Assembly (NCBI GenBank): GCA_014871665.1
Contig: WGSL01000073.1
Coordinates: 1 to 9,244 of the forward strand
Source: Collinsella sp.
Lineage (GTDB): Bacteria; Actinomycetota; Coriobacteriia; Coriobacteriales; Coriobacteriaceae
DNA: 9,244 bases
Direction of reading: 5' to 3'
Position 1 is the first letter of the stretch, and each line of letters starts with the position of its first letter. Shown one piece after another: positions 1 through 6,889 of the stretch. The notes under the pieces were generated by a model that was not told where the DNA came from, ran no database searches, and saw only the letters and a list, made by a program, of their open reading frames with translations. Made by a program: the position numbers and the translations under genes.

Positions 1-244
1 ACATACCTTTGAAGACGCTCCAATCATAGCCATGTGTAAGGATGGTGACGCCAGTTGTAATTGATACGTTGTTCCCAATTTCGATCATCCAAGGTCGCGT
101 CTGGTCAATGACGCAGTAATTGGGCGAATAAATAACGGTATTGTCGCCAATGGTCATGCCCAAGGAGCGCAGGTATGCAACATAATCCGATGAAGAGGTC
201 TTAGGTCCCAATATCAATTTCTTCAGTATGTGCTTAAGCCCCAT
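1..244 (-). CDS. Left-handed beta-helix (hexapeptide-repeat) acyltransferase, N-terminal 81 codons, cut by window edge
   Basis: Partial gene: 81 residues from an ATG at 244 to the left edge, with the rest outside. The fragment opens with a basic helix (MGLKHILKKLILG), then turns into hexapeptide-type strands: TIGDNTVI at 31-38, EIGNNVSI at 55-62 and TGVTIL at 64-69. It ends with THGYDWSVFKG, where H71 is in the position of the likely catalytic histidine seen in WbbJ/NodL-like acetyltransferases. Such enzymes usually transfer acetyl from acetyl-CoA to a sugar hydroxyl, so O-acetylation of the polymer is the likely role. The start overlaps the GT2 stop by 11 bases and has a strong Shine-Dalgarno site. 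Base composition matches the low-G+C block on the left. Acceptor and total length are unknown. A serine acetyltransferase is less likely given the context. Confidence 0.85.
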   Translation of the reverse strand, partial: MGLKHILKKLILGPKTSSSDYVAYLRSLGMTIGDNTVIYSPNYCVIDQTRPWMIEIGNNVSITTGVTILTHGYDWSVFKGM

Positions 245-1286
245 GCTTCCCATTCCTTCCTTTAGCCAGGCAAAGCGCCAGACCAATCATCTTATATTTC
301 ATACACACGAAGAAAACCGCCTGCTTAACAGGCAGTCGCCAAAACGGGAATGACTTGCAAGCAGAGACAAAAACTTGCCTATCAAGGGCCTCATCAGCAA
401 GTCTCCTCTTCTCGCAATCCGATATAGATGCCGAGGCTATAAGAATCAAAATTCCTCTCGTGTAATCGATTATCCTTCTATCCGCCCTCTTGAAACACTC
501 GTTTCGAAAGATAGCAGGCTCGTTTCCGCACTCTTCTAGCAGGGTTTCAAAAAATGCAAAGAAGGAATCAATGGTTGAAACTCGAAACGTTTTAGTAATG
601 GAGTCCTGATCGTCCTTGCGATAGCAATACGGGGCACCATCTAACGCAGCAACGCAATCGGCAACCTTGCAGATATCCGTGTTAAAGAGTATGTCTTCAC
701 TTCTTATCGCGCGAAATCTAATTCCATTAGCCTCGATAAGCTGGCGACTATATAAATTCGGACATGCCGACACAGGAACGGGATCTTCCCTGAGCTTATT
801 CGGAAGCGCGCCATAAAATGATCTTCGAAGCTCAAATATTTCCTTATCGCCGCAAAGGGTCCTTCCAGCAAAAGGATGGCTAGACCACTTTTGGGAATTC
901 CCATGCACGACACGCTTCAGATTCGAAAAAACGACCTGCGCCTGGGTCTCCTTTGCCGCGCGATAAAGCCGCTCGTACATGTCTTCCTCAACCCAGTCGT
1001 CGGAATCGACAAAGCCGACATATTCTCCTGTCGCTATCGCTAGCCCACTGTTCCTTGCCGGCCCTAATCCACCGTTCTCCCTATGAACAACCTTCACACG
1101 CTCATCAAGTCGTGCATATTGCTCTGCAATCTCACCGCAGGCATCTGGGGACCCATCGTCCACTAAAAGAATCTCGATATTATTAATCGTCTGCCTTAAA
1201 AGGCTATCGACACAGCACCGAAGAAACCTCTCGGTGTTGTACATTGGAACGATGACGCTTACCGCTGGTTTATTGCTCATATACAT
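234..1286 (-). CDS. Glycosyltransferase family 2 (GT-A fold)
   Basis: A 350-residue inverting glycosyltransferase predicted to add a sugar from a nucleotide donor to the lipid-linked oligosaccharide in the cytoplasm. The N-terminus has SVIVPMYN at 10-17, the first donor aspartates in VDDGS at 42-46, ENGGLGPARN at 70-79 and the metal-binding DSDD at 94-97. SED at 196-198 is a likely position for the catalytic base. A hydrophobic or amphipathic C-terminal stretch at about 318-342 may contact the membrane. Two starts are close together: ATG at 1286, directly abutting the polymerase TAG, and ATG at 1280. The only purine-rich site (AGGGG, 1295-1291) is 4 bases from the first and 10 from the second, so the start is ambiguous by two residues. 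The 3' end overlaps the acyltransferase start by 11 bases. The sugar specificity cannot be told. Confidence 0.92.
   Translation of the reverse strand: MYMSNKPAVSVIVPMYNTERFLRCCVDSLLRQTINNIEILLVDDGSPDACGEIAEQYARLDERVKVVHRENGGLGPARNSGLAIATGEYVGFVDSDDWVEEDMYERLYRAAKETQAQVVFSNLKRVVHGNSQKWSSHPFAGRTLCGDKEIFELRRSFYGALPNKLREDPVPVSACPNLYSRQLIEANGIRFRAIRSEDILFNTDICKVADCVAALDGAPYCYRKDDQDSITKTFRVSTIDSFFAFFETLLEECGNEPAIFRNECFKRADRRIIDYTRGILILIASASISDCEKRRLADEALDRQVFVSACKSFPFWRLPVKQAVFFVCMKYKMIGLALCLAKGRNGKHGA
254..261 (-). promoter_or_regulatory. Shine-Dalgarno site for the acyltransferase gene
   Basis: AGGAAGGA on the minus strand lies nine bases before the ATG at 244-242, within the last codons of the GT2 gene. 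It is the strongest ribosome binding site in the left half of the window and fixes the start of the partial gene at the edge. Confidence 0.75.
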
Positions 1287-2615
1287 CTAACCCCTACGTA
1301 TCTCAGAAACAACGAATAACCCAACGCAAAGCGAAAGCGCCCAAAGAACGGCTGGATAAGTAACCGCTGTATTGTTATACATGCAATTAATCAAGAAAAG
1401 AATGCACATTGCAATGGAAAAACCGCCACTAGTGGCAAAGTCCTTTCGAACAATATTCCCCCTGCGAGCAATCAACATGATGCCTAAAAGCGCAACTGGC
1501 ATCACGAATAAGACGGTGCCAATATAGCCCAATTGAATAAAGACCATAGCGGAAGTGAGAAAATGATAGTTGAGCCACCCATACAAGCTAAAGAAGGGCG
1601 AGCAGAAGAAGGGCATCGATGATTGGCTGGCGCTTCCAAACCCAAACCCAAGCATCATCGTGAATAGATCTCCATTGAAAAACTGCTCGCTTATCTGAGA
1701 AAAGGCATTGAGACGAGAAATGCCATAGCCTGTCTCTATATTCGAATTATCCGCCTCCGTCATAAGCGCATCAAAATCAACCAATGTTTCGTATTGAAAC
1801 GGGTTTATTGCTGCAAAAACAGACAATGCCACAGCAATGAGGAGAACGATTGCTACCACTGAGACGATCGTCTTGCGCGAGACGCGTGCATACAGGATAG
1901 ATACGGCCACAATGAGGGCAAATTCCACGAAGAAGAACTTCAACTCGGCAACGGCGGCAATTAGCAATGCCGACAAAACAGTCAGCAGCAGCCCCGAAAG
2001 CCGCCCCTCTTTAGCAAGATAGAGGTTAAGCCCCCATGCCACCACAATACAGAGGTACACGTTGAGAATTCCGTTGCAACCTCTTTCGACTCCGAAGATA
2101 CCGCCGATATTATCTTGGAAAAGCCCCAATACGTAATACTGTATCAAAACGAAGATGATGTTTGGCACCTGCATTTTGTAGACGAACCCCATGAAAGCCC
2201 TAATATAGTCTTTGTCCCAAAAAATACGAAAGAGATAAATCCAGACGAACAAGCGACTGAAGGATATCGCCTGCCAGATTATGTATTGTGGCGCAATAGT
2301 ATTTATGATTCCCGACAAAGGAGCCATAACCGCAAATAAGGCGACAGGCACGTTGAAAAACGGCTCGTTGCCGACGCGTTTTCCGATAAGACGAGCATTC
2401 GAGAGAAGGATGCAGAGGTTGACGATATCAAAAACATAAGTGAAAGCACTTGGAATTAGACCAATGTTCGAGAGGAAATTAACAACAAACAACAGCACAA
2501 ACTCGATTGCCAAGAAATCCGCCATGTTGAACCTATGCACAAGTATGGCGCCCAAACCAGAGGTAGAAAGCCCTCTATTCTCATGCATTTGTTTAGGGGT
2601 CATTGGGTAAGACAT
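1287..2615 (-). CDS. Multi-pass membrane oligosaccharide repeat-unit polymerase (Wzy-like)
   Basis: A 442-residue integral membrane protein predicted to join lipid-linked repeat units on the outer face of the cytoplasmic membrane. Hydrophobic stretches suggest about 11-12 transmembrane segments, at roughly 33-50, 57-73, 86-104, 116-131, 142-164, 181-200, 206-222, 224-243, 250-270, 354-381, 397-413 and 418-438. One large polar loop lies at about 271-353, a layout usual for Wzy/ligase proteins. Short motifs such as GIFGVERGCNG at 172-182, AELKFFF at 223-229 and LGFGFGSAS at 322-330 look like those seen in this poorly conserved family. The TAG stop directly abuts the next ATG. Base composition is clearly lower in G+C than the genes upstream, as is common for polymerase genes, which vary between strains. 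An O-antigen ligase is possible; a flippase is less likely given the single large loop. Assignment rests on topology and context. Confidence 0.8.
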   Translation of the reverse strand: MSYPMTPKQMHENRGLSTSGLGAILVHRFNMADFLAIEFVLLFVVNFLSNIGLIPSAFTYVFDIVNLCILLSNARLIGKRVGNEPFFNVPVALFAVMAPLSGIINTIAPQYIIWQAISFSRLFVWIYLFRIFWDKDYIRAFMGFVYKMQVPNIIFVLIQYYVLGLFQDNIGGIFGVERGCNGILNVYLCIVVAWGLNLYLAKEGRLSGLLLTVLSALLIAAVAELKFFFVEFALIVAVSILYARVSRKTIVSVVAIVLLIAVALSVFAAINPFQYETLVDFDALMTEADNSNIETGYGISRLNAFSQISEQFFNGDLFTMMLGFGFGSASQSSMPFFCSPFFSLYGWLNYHFLTSAMVFIQLGYIGTVLFVMPVALLGIMLIARRGNIVRKDFATSGGFSIAMCILFLINCMYNNTAVTYPAVLWALSLCVGLFVVSEIRRG

Positions 2616-2679
2616 TTATCTGCAACCTGTAATCGAATCGAAAAGAAATTCCTCTTTATTCCGCAGCAATTGCGCAGCG
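2616..2679 (-). other. 64-base intergenic gap, compositional boundary of the locus
   Basis: This is the only gap longer than about 30 bases. On the minus strand it holds AGGT at 2628-2625, about nine bases before the polymerase ATG and probably its Shine-Dalgarno site. I find no good -35/-10 pair and no GC-rich stem followed by T residues. It separates G+C-rich genes on the right from A+T-richer genes on the left. Confidence 0.6.
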
Positions 2680-3714
2680 CTATCCGCAAACGACATCGAG
2701 TACCTCCCGTTTCCATGTCGCGACGTCGTAATTAACACGGTCCTCGTAACTGTTTCGCTTCAGCCGCGCAAGCAGACCACGGTCCTCGATGACGCTACGC
2801 ATCGCCTCAACAAGAGAACCGACATTGCGGGGTCTAACTATCAACCCGTCAACACCATTGCCGACGCATTCCGGGTTGAACCCAGCGTCGCTCACGATGT
2901 TGGCCGCGCCAGCAAACTTGCACTCAATGTTGGAGCCGCTCATGCCCTCGCGCCACGAGGACGAGGACACAGCAGCATCATACATGTTCAGCTCGGCACA
3001 CACGTCACCCGTCGCGGCGTCGAAAGCGCCCTTGTACGTCATGTTCGGAACGTCGCTCAAAAGACGCTCAAACTCATTCTGGAAGCCATCGACGACCGTC
3101 CCGTACACGGCGATGTCAAACTTGTCAGCAAGGCCCTCCGAGTTGAGCGTCCTCGCGGCTGCCGCTAACGTATCAATGCCCTTCTCGGGCCGCACCTGGG
3201 CGAAGTACACGAAGTGCACCGTGTCGCCTACGGCGCGCGGCGCGCGCGCCCTGTCCCCCTTTCGGAAGTTGGGCAAGTAGCGAGAGTTGCGGCACCCCAC
3301 GGTCTCAAAATCCGCCATCAGCGAGCGGCTCTCAGCAAAAATGCACCGGGCGGCTTGATATTTCCAGACTTGCCCCGGATTCTCCCCAAGGTAATCGGCC
3401 AGCTCGCGTCCCATCATGAACACGGTCACATTGCCCAAGAACTCGCGCCCCCTGAGCTTCGCGATAATGCCCAGCATCGTGCTCTGGCGCGAGTCGCTAC
3501 CGATTCCAAGCGCTATCCTGTCTGCACCCCGAACCGCCCTAGCAAGCACGATGGCCAAGCTAGGAAGCGCAATCGGTCTGCGCTTGAAGTCGTACAGGTC
3601 AAAGGTCTTCGCGTCACACGAAGAGAAAATCTCGTCGCGAAGCAGCGAGTCCTTGACAGTCACGCCACCGTACGGTGGCGGAAACTCCCCTATAAATAGT
3701 AGCTTATTGCTCAA
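2680..3714 (-). CDS. Glycosyltransferase family 4 (GT-B fold)
   Basis: A 344-residue retaining glycosyltransferase predicted to add one sugar to the lipid-linked repeat unit at the cytoplasmic face of the membrane. The N-terminal acceptor-side loop is FIGEFPPPYGGV at 7-18. The C-terminal donor domain holds QVRPEKG at 173-179, with the R and K that usually contact the donor phosphates. The E-x7-E signature is E256...E264 in EGMSGSNIE, where the usual glycine-rich EGFGLP wording is altered. The TTG start at 3714 is supported by AGAGGT six bases upstream and overlaps the CapK-like stop by 11 bases, a likely coupled junction. The gene is G+C-rich, including a run of CG repeats at about 3231-3250 coding for RARAPR. 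It ends 64 bases before the polymerase gene, the only real gap in the window. Donor and acceptor sugars cannot be read from sequence. Confidence 0.88.
   Translation of the reverse strand: MSNKLLFIGEFPPPYGGVTVKDSLLRDEIFSSCDAKTFDLYDFKRRPIALPSLAIVLARAVRGADRIALGIGSDSRQSTMLGIIAKLRGREFLGNVTVFMMGRELADYLGENPGQVWKYQAARCIFAESRSLMADFETVGCRNSRYLPNFRKGDRARAPRAVGDTVHFVYFAQVRPEKGIDTLAAAARTLNSEGLADKFDIAVYGTVVDGFQNEFERLLSDVPNMTYKGAFDAATGDVCAELNMYDAAVSSSSWREGMSGSNIECKFAGAANIVSDAGFNPECVGNGVDGLIVRPRNVGSLVEAMRSVIEDRGLLARLKRNSYEDRVNYDVATWKREVLDVVCG
3663..3680 (-). repeat. 18-bp perfect palindrome in the 5' part of the GT4 gene
   Basis: CGCCACCGTACGGTGGCG is its own reverse complement. It falls about 35-52 bases downstream of the TTG and encodes part of the PPPYGG loop. 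In mRNA it could fold as a 7-bp stem with a GUAC loop near the ribosome entry region. The codon needs of P-P-Y-G-G explain much of it. Confidence 0.7.
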
Positions 3715-5020
3715 TGTCCAACCTCTGTATCAGGAGGGTTCTTTTGCCCCTCGGGGTGAGCTGCAAGGCGTCCACGCGTCTCAGCTCGCACTTCATGTTG
3801 CCCATAAACTTTGATCCGAGGCTACGCAGAAGCGCATCTTTCTCCGTATCATCCAGCTCGTTAGTAGCTATATAGTCCATACGCAGCCTACCGGGCTCAT
3901 CCTGTACGAATTGGAACGAAAGAAGACTCGAGGCGCTCTCGCCGAGGTCACACAGCGATGCAGTGCTGATGCGCTCCCCGTTTCTTCCCACAACAGGGAC
4001 ATTTCTATGACCCCTAATCGCGTAGCCTCCAGCGCAGGGCTCAACGGCGTCGTCGATTGTGTAGCGAAGAAGCGGCATACGCTTGTTGATGAAGCCAGTG
4101 CCGACAATATGCCCGTCGACAATCTCCGTGAGACCGTACAGCCTGTTGAATTTGTACACGGGCGTATTGCCATCCCATTCCACCTGTTCGCCAAACACCG
4201 TCCTCTCGGTGGAGCCGTATGATATCCTCACCGGGCAACCAAACGCCTCCTCGAACTGGCGCAGCTGATAGGGATGAACGTTTTCTGACTGCAGGAACAC
4301 GCCCTTGGGCTTCTTACGCAGCCTCACACCAGCCTGGATCAGCAGCTGCGCGAAAAAACTCACCGATGAAGTCAACCCGCGCAGATAGTCAGGCGCAAAC
4401 GCATCAATCCTACGCACAGCCTCCTCGAGGTTCCCCTCGTTGAGCAGCTTGGTGTTGCACCTAACCATGCGGTAGAGCGGGCTAGTAGTGACGAGGGTCG
4501 AGCCGTCACCTCCAAAGTAGGCAAGCTTACTTCTGCGGAAGTCGTACCCCAACGTCCCGTAGAAATGCATCGCAAAGGCGTTCTCGCGGTAGAAGCACTC
4601 GTCGGAATTCATAACGACGAGACGCCGACCCGTCGACCCACCCGTCTCGGCCGCATACGAGCCTTCACCGGGAATAGGCACGCTTATCTCATCATAGTTC
4701 ATGAGCACCTGCTCCTTATCGAGCAGGGGCAGCGTGGCAAACGAATCGAAATTAACTGTCTCAGGACAGACGCCCGCCTCGTCGAACCTCCTCTTGTAGA
4801 AGGGGCTCGTGGCGTAGCAGTATGCGCACAGGTCGCGCAGCTTGCCGAGCTGAAGCTCGGCAAGCTGGTCCTCACTCATAACCTCGGAGGCCTCCAGCTC
4901 GCGCATCTGGGACAGGAACGTCTTGTTGCCCACAAGGCCGCGATGGATTGGCACCGCGAGGACGTCCTTCGCGACCTCGGGCATCTTCTCGTACATCTTC
5001 TTGAGCTTATTGGTGTCCAT
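3704..5020 (-). CDS. PaaK/CapK-like adenylate-forming enzyme (phenylacetate-CoA ligase family)
   Basis: Cytoplasmic 438-residue member of the ANL superfamily, whose members activate a carboxylate as an acyl-AMP. Core motifs appear in order: TGGSTGRR at 126-133 (phosphate-binding loop), YGSTER at 268-273, YTIDD at 320-324 (position of the ribose-binding aspartate), GRNGERIS at 345-352 and PRGKR at 423-427, where K426 may be the C-terminal catalytic lysine. The N-terminal ~50 residues precede the PaaK-like core. The ATG follows the lyase TAA with no gap and has AGGT four bases upstream of the spacer (5027-5024). The 3' end overlaps the next gene by 11 bases. Relatives commonly sit in capsule loci as CapK-like proteins with unproven substrates. 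True phenylacetate catabolism is unlikely, as no paa genes are present. A role in acylating or amidating a sugar or the polymer is inference. Codons 52-61 carry a perfect hairpin, annotated separately. Confidence 0.88.
   Translation of the reverse strand: MDTNKLKKMYEKMPEVAKDVLAVPIHRGLVGNKTFLSQMRELEASEVMSEDQLAELQLGKLRDLCAYCYATSPFYKRRFDEAGVCPETVNFDSFATLPLLDKEQVLMNYDEISVPIPGEGSYAAETGGSTGRRLVVMNSDECFYRENAFAMHFYGTLGYDFRRSKLAYFGGDGSTLVTTSPLYRMVRCNTKLLNEGNLEEAVRRIDAFAPDYLRGLTSSVSFFAQLLIQAGVRLRKKPKGVFLQSENVHPYQLRQFEEAFGCPVRISYGSTERTVFGEQVEWDGNTPVYKFNRLYGLTEIVDGHIVGTGFINKRMPLLRYTIDDAVEPCAGGYAIRGHRNVPVVGRNGERISTASLCDLGESASSLLSFQFVQDEPGRLRMDYIATNELDDTEKDALLRSLGSKFMGNMKCELRRVDALQLTPRGKRTLLIQRLDIEQ
3721..3726 (-). 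promoter_or_regulatory. Shine-Dalgarno site supporting a TTG start for the GT4 gene
   Basis: AGAGGT on the minus strand lies six bases before the TTG at 3714-3712, inside the end of the CapK-like gene. It supports the TTG as the real initiator, since no ATG or GTG of comparable position opens the conserved N-terminus. Confidence 0.7.
4838..4867 (-). repeat. Perfect 13-bp inverted repeat with 4-base loop inside the CapK-like gene
   Basis: Arms 4838-4850 and 4855-4867 are exact reverse complements around a TGAA loop (TTCA in the mRNA sense). The arm begins CAGCTTGCCGAGC. It encodes residues 52-61, the near-repeat QLAEL/QLGKL. No T-run follows in the sense strand, so it is not an intrinsic terminator. 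Confidence 0.85.
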
Positions 5021-6889
5021 TTAACCTGCTTCACTATCGCGTATGATAAAAATACCTGTGGTCAGTGACTCATTAACAGAGACGGAGAGCTCGACGCCCG
5101 TAGCGTTCATACCGTAGTCGGGCGAGTACTCAAACTCCCCCGACTCCAGAGACCCCCCCGCCTCGATGCGCACCACGACCCCGGACTGCAGGCGGAATTC
5201 AGCGGCGCCGCCGTCGACTTCGACCCCCGCAGAAGGAAGGTGCCAAAAAGCCGCAGCGGCCTCCCCGCCCTTCACCTCGTCAGTCACAACGGCCTTCGCG
5301 CCCTGGACCTTTACCGTGCGGCGCACGCGCACAGGCGAGTAGCCGTCATGCTCGGCCGACATGATAACGCAGCCTTCACATTCCTCGAACGCAAATCCCG
5401 AGACGTTCGCCTTGCGCCCCCACAGGAACGGGCCGAGCGCCTCGGACTGGTCCCTGCCGCCCACGCACATCGTATTGTGGACGCATGTAGAGCGGAACTT
5501 ATCTCGCATCCTGCGGTCACCATTGTAGATAAAGGTGCCAGGATCGATGAGCACGGGCTCACCGTCGACATACAACTGAACGCTCAGCGCGTCGGCATGC
5601 CCATGGGCCGCAAGCCGACCGAAGCCAAGCGGGCCGTGGTCGAATGCGAGCACACCATGTCCTTCGTCGAAGCGGACTATGGTCACCCCGCCATCAGGAA
5701 AGCTCTCAACGGATGCGTTTTGAGTAAGCGGGAGAGCATTGGCGGATTGGAGCCTCCGCTTGCCGTACAACCAGCCGACTGTCTCGCAGCAGCGAACGTC
5801 CTCCACCCAGCGGTAATCCGATTCGAGCTCCAAAGTGACCAGCGCAAGAACGTAGTCCGGGTAGCAGGGCTTCTCGGGCCCGAGACAAAGGATGACGCCC
5901 TCGTCGTCGTCGCCGAACTCGACGTACTTGCCGCTGCCGACGCTACATGCGCGTGCATAGCGCGCCATGGAGTGCAGACGCTCAACGAGAGACGCCGGCA
6001 GAGCCTTCCCAATCGTTCGCAGCACGTGCGAAACCAGACAGAGCGCCTCCATGACGAACAGCTGGTAGTGCAGCGCCTGCTCCTTGTTCACGCCATCTAG
6101 GTAGGTCTGATGGGCAACTTCCGATTCAAGCAGCGCCAAAGCTTCGTCGAGCCACTCGTGCTCGCCGAACACCGTGGCCGCGACAGCAACGCCAGCCGCC
6201 TCAACGATTGTGTGGTTGTTCGCCGAGGAATGGCGGGAATAGTGCTGCCGCACATGCGCGGCCATAACCCATGCACCGACGCACAGGCGCCTCCTCAGCC
6301 CATCGGTGGCTTCATCGCCAGCAGCTTCGAGAAACGCAGCCGTCACGAGCCAGTTTATAAGCCTGATGGACTCCTCCATAGGGCTAGCCCACTCGGGACC
6401 CCACATGAAGGGGTTTTGTTCGTTCCAATCATCGAACAAGTCGGAAAGCTCAGAAAAAAAATCATCCGTGCCCGTAACGAAGTAGGACTTCGCCAGGAGG
6501 GCAAACTGACGGTGCCTGTTCAACTCCCAGTTGGTGCGGATGTCACCAGGCGCGCCCTCGTCGCCGAAGGCGTAGTCCGCCGCAAAGCGCATCGGCCAGT
6601 CGCCGGGAGACTGAAACGCGGCGTGCCAGCGCTTCCGATATTCGGAATACAGGTACCCACCCAAAAGCTCTATGTCCGCCCCAACGCTGAACTCGCCATT
6701 CGTGAAATCGATGCCGAGTCGCGAGAGATTCGTCTTTGGCACGCGTCCGTAGGCGTCGACAGCATAAACAGGCTCCATCTTGGAGAAAGCCCGGCGCTCA
6801 TGCACGGAAAGGCGCTTCTGACCGAAGCGCCACGCAACCTCTCCCGCGCTCATGGCCCGGAGTCTCTGGATGTACCAAGAAAATCCCAC
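5021..6889 (-). CDS. Heparinase II/III-like polysaccharide lyase family protein
   Basis: Predicted (alpha/alpha) toroid plus beta-sandwich protein related to heparinase II/III and alginate lyases, which cleave uronate-containing chains by beta-elimination. From the GTG at 6889 it has 622 residues; the GTG at 6910 would add seven. The N-terminal helical domain covers roughly residues 10-340 and the heparinase C-terminal domain roughly 390-560. Residues matching the family active site are present: N224, N225, H226 and E230 in NNHTIVE, Y275 in ALHYQ, and H429/H431 in HGHADALS. FRSTCVHNT follows at about 465-473. The N-terminus (GFSWYIQRLRAMSAGE) has no hydrophobic core, so no signal peptide is visible. 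Its TAA stop directly abuts the ATG of the next gene. Intact catalytic residues suggest activity. The substrate is unknown; the locus's own ManNAcA-containing polymer or lipid-linked intermediate is an inference. Confidence 0.88.
   Translation of the reverse strand: MGFSWYIQRLRAMSAGEVAWRFGQKRLSVHERRAFSKMEPVYAVDAYGRVPKTNLSRLGIDFTNGEFSVGADIELLGGYLYSEYRKRWHAAFQSPGDWPMRFAADYAFGDEGAPGDIRTNWELNRHRQFALLAKSYFVTGTDDFFSELSDLFDDWNEQNPFMWGPEWASPMEESIRLINWLVTAAFLEAAGDEATDGLRRRLCVGAWVMAAHVRQHYSRHSSANNHTIVEAAGVAVAATVFGEHEWLDEALALLESEVAHQTYLDGVNKEQALHYQLFVMEALCLVSHVLRTIGKALPASLVERLHSMARYARACSVGSGKYVEFGDDDEGVILCLGPEKPCYPDYVLALVTLELESDYRWVEDVRCCETVGWLYGKRRLQSANALPLTQNASVESFPDGGVTIVRFDEGHGVLAFDHGPLGFGRLAAHGHADALSVQLYVDGEPVLIDPGTFIYNGDRRMRDKFRSTCVHNTMCVGGRDQSEALGPFLWGRKANVSGFAFEECEGCVIMSAEHDGYSPVRVRRTVKVQGAKAVVTDEVKGGEAAAAFWHLPSAGVEVDGGAAEFRLQSGVVVRIEAGGSLESGEFEYSPDYGMNATGVELSVSVNESLTTGIFIIRDSEAG

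Noticed and set aside
2616..2679. Possible internal promoter before the polymerase gene
   Set aside because: The best -10-like hexamer (GATAAA) matches only four of six positions and has no acceptable -35 at 16-18 bases. Low G+C alone is not enough.
2640..2690. Possible intrinsic terminator after the GT4 gene
   Set aside because: Only short, weak pairings are present (TTGCG/CGCAA with a 10-base loop, AAAGA/TCTTT), and no GC-rich stem with a following T-run.
3231..3250. CG-repeat run, a possible Z-DNA-like or simple repeat
   Set aside because: It lies in frame within the GT4 gene and codes for an Arg/Ala/Pro stretch. It is explained by codon choice in G+C-rich DNA.
3704..5020. Phenylacetate catabolic ligase (paaK)
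   Set aside because: No other phenylacetate pathway genes are nearby, and both flanks are polysaccharide genes, so a CapK-like role is more likely.
5904..5920. Short trinucleotide repeat of CGT/CGA type
   Set aside because: It encodes the acidic DDDEG run of the lyase in frame, and only a few units are present.
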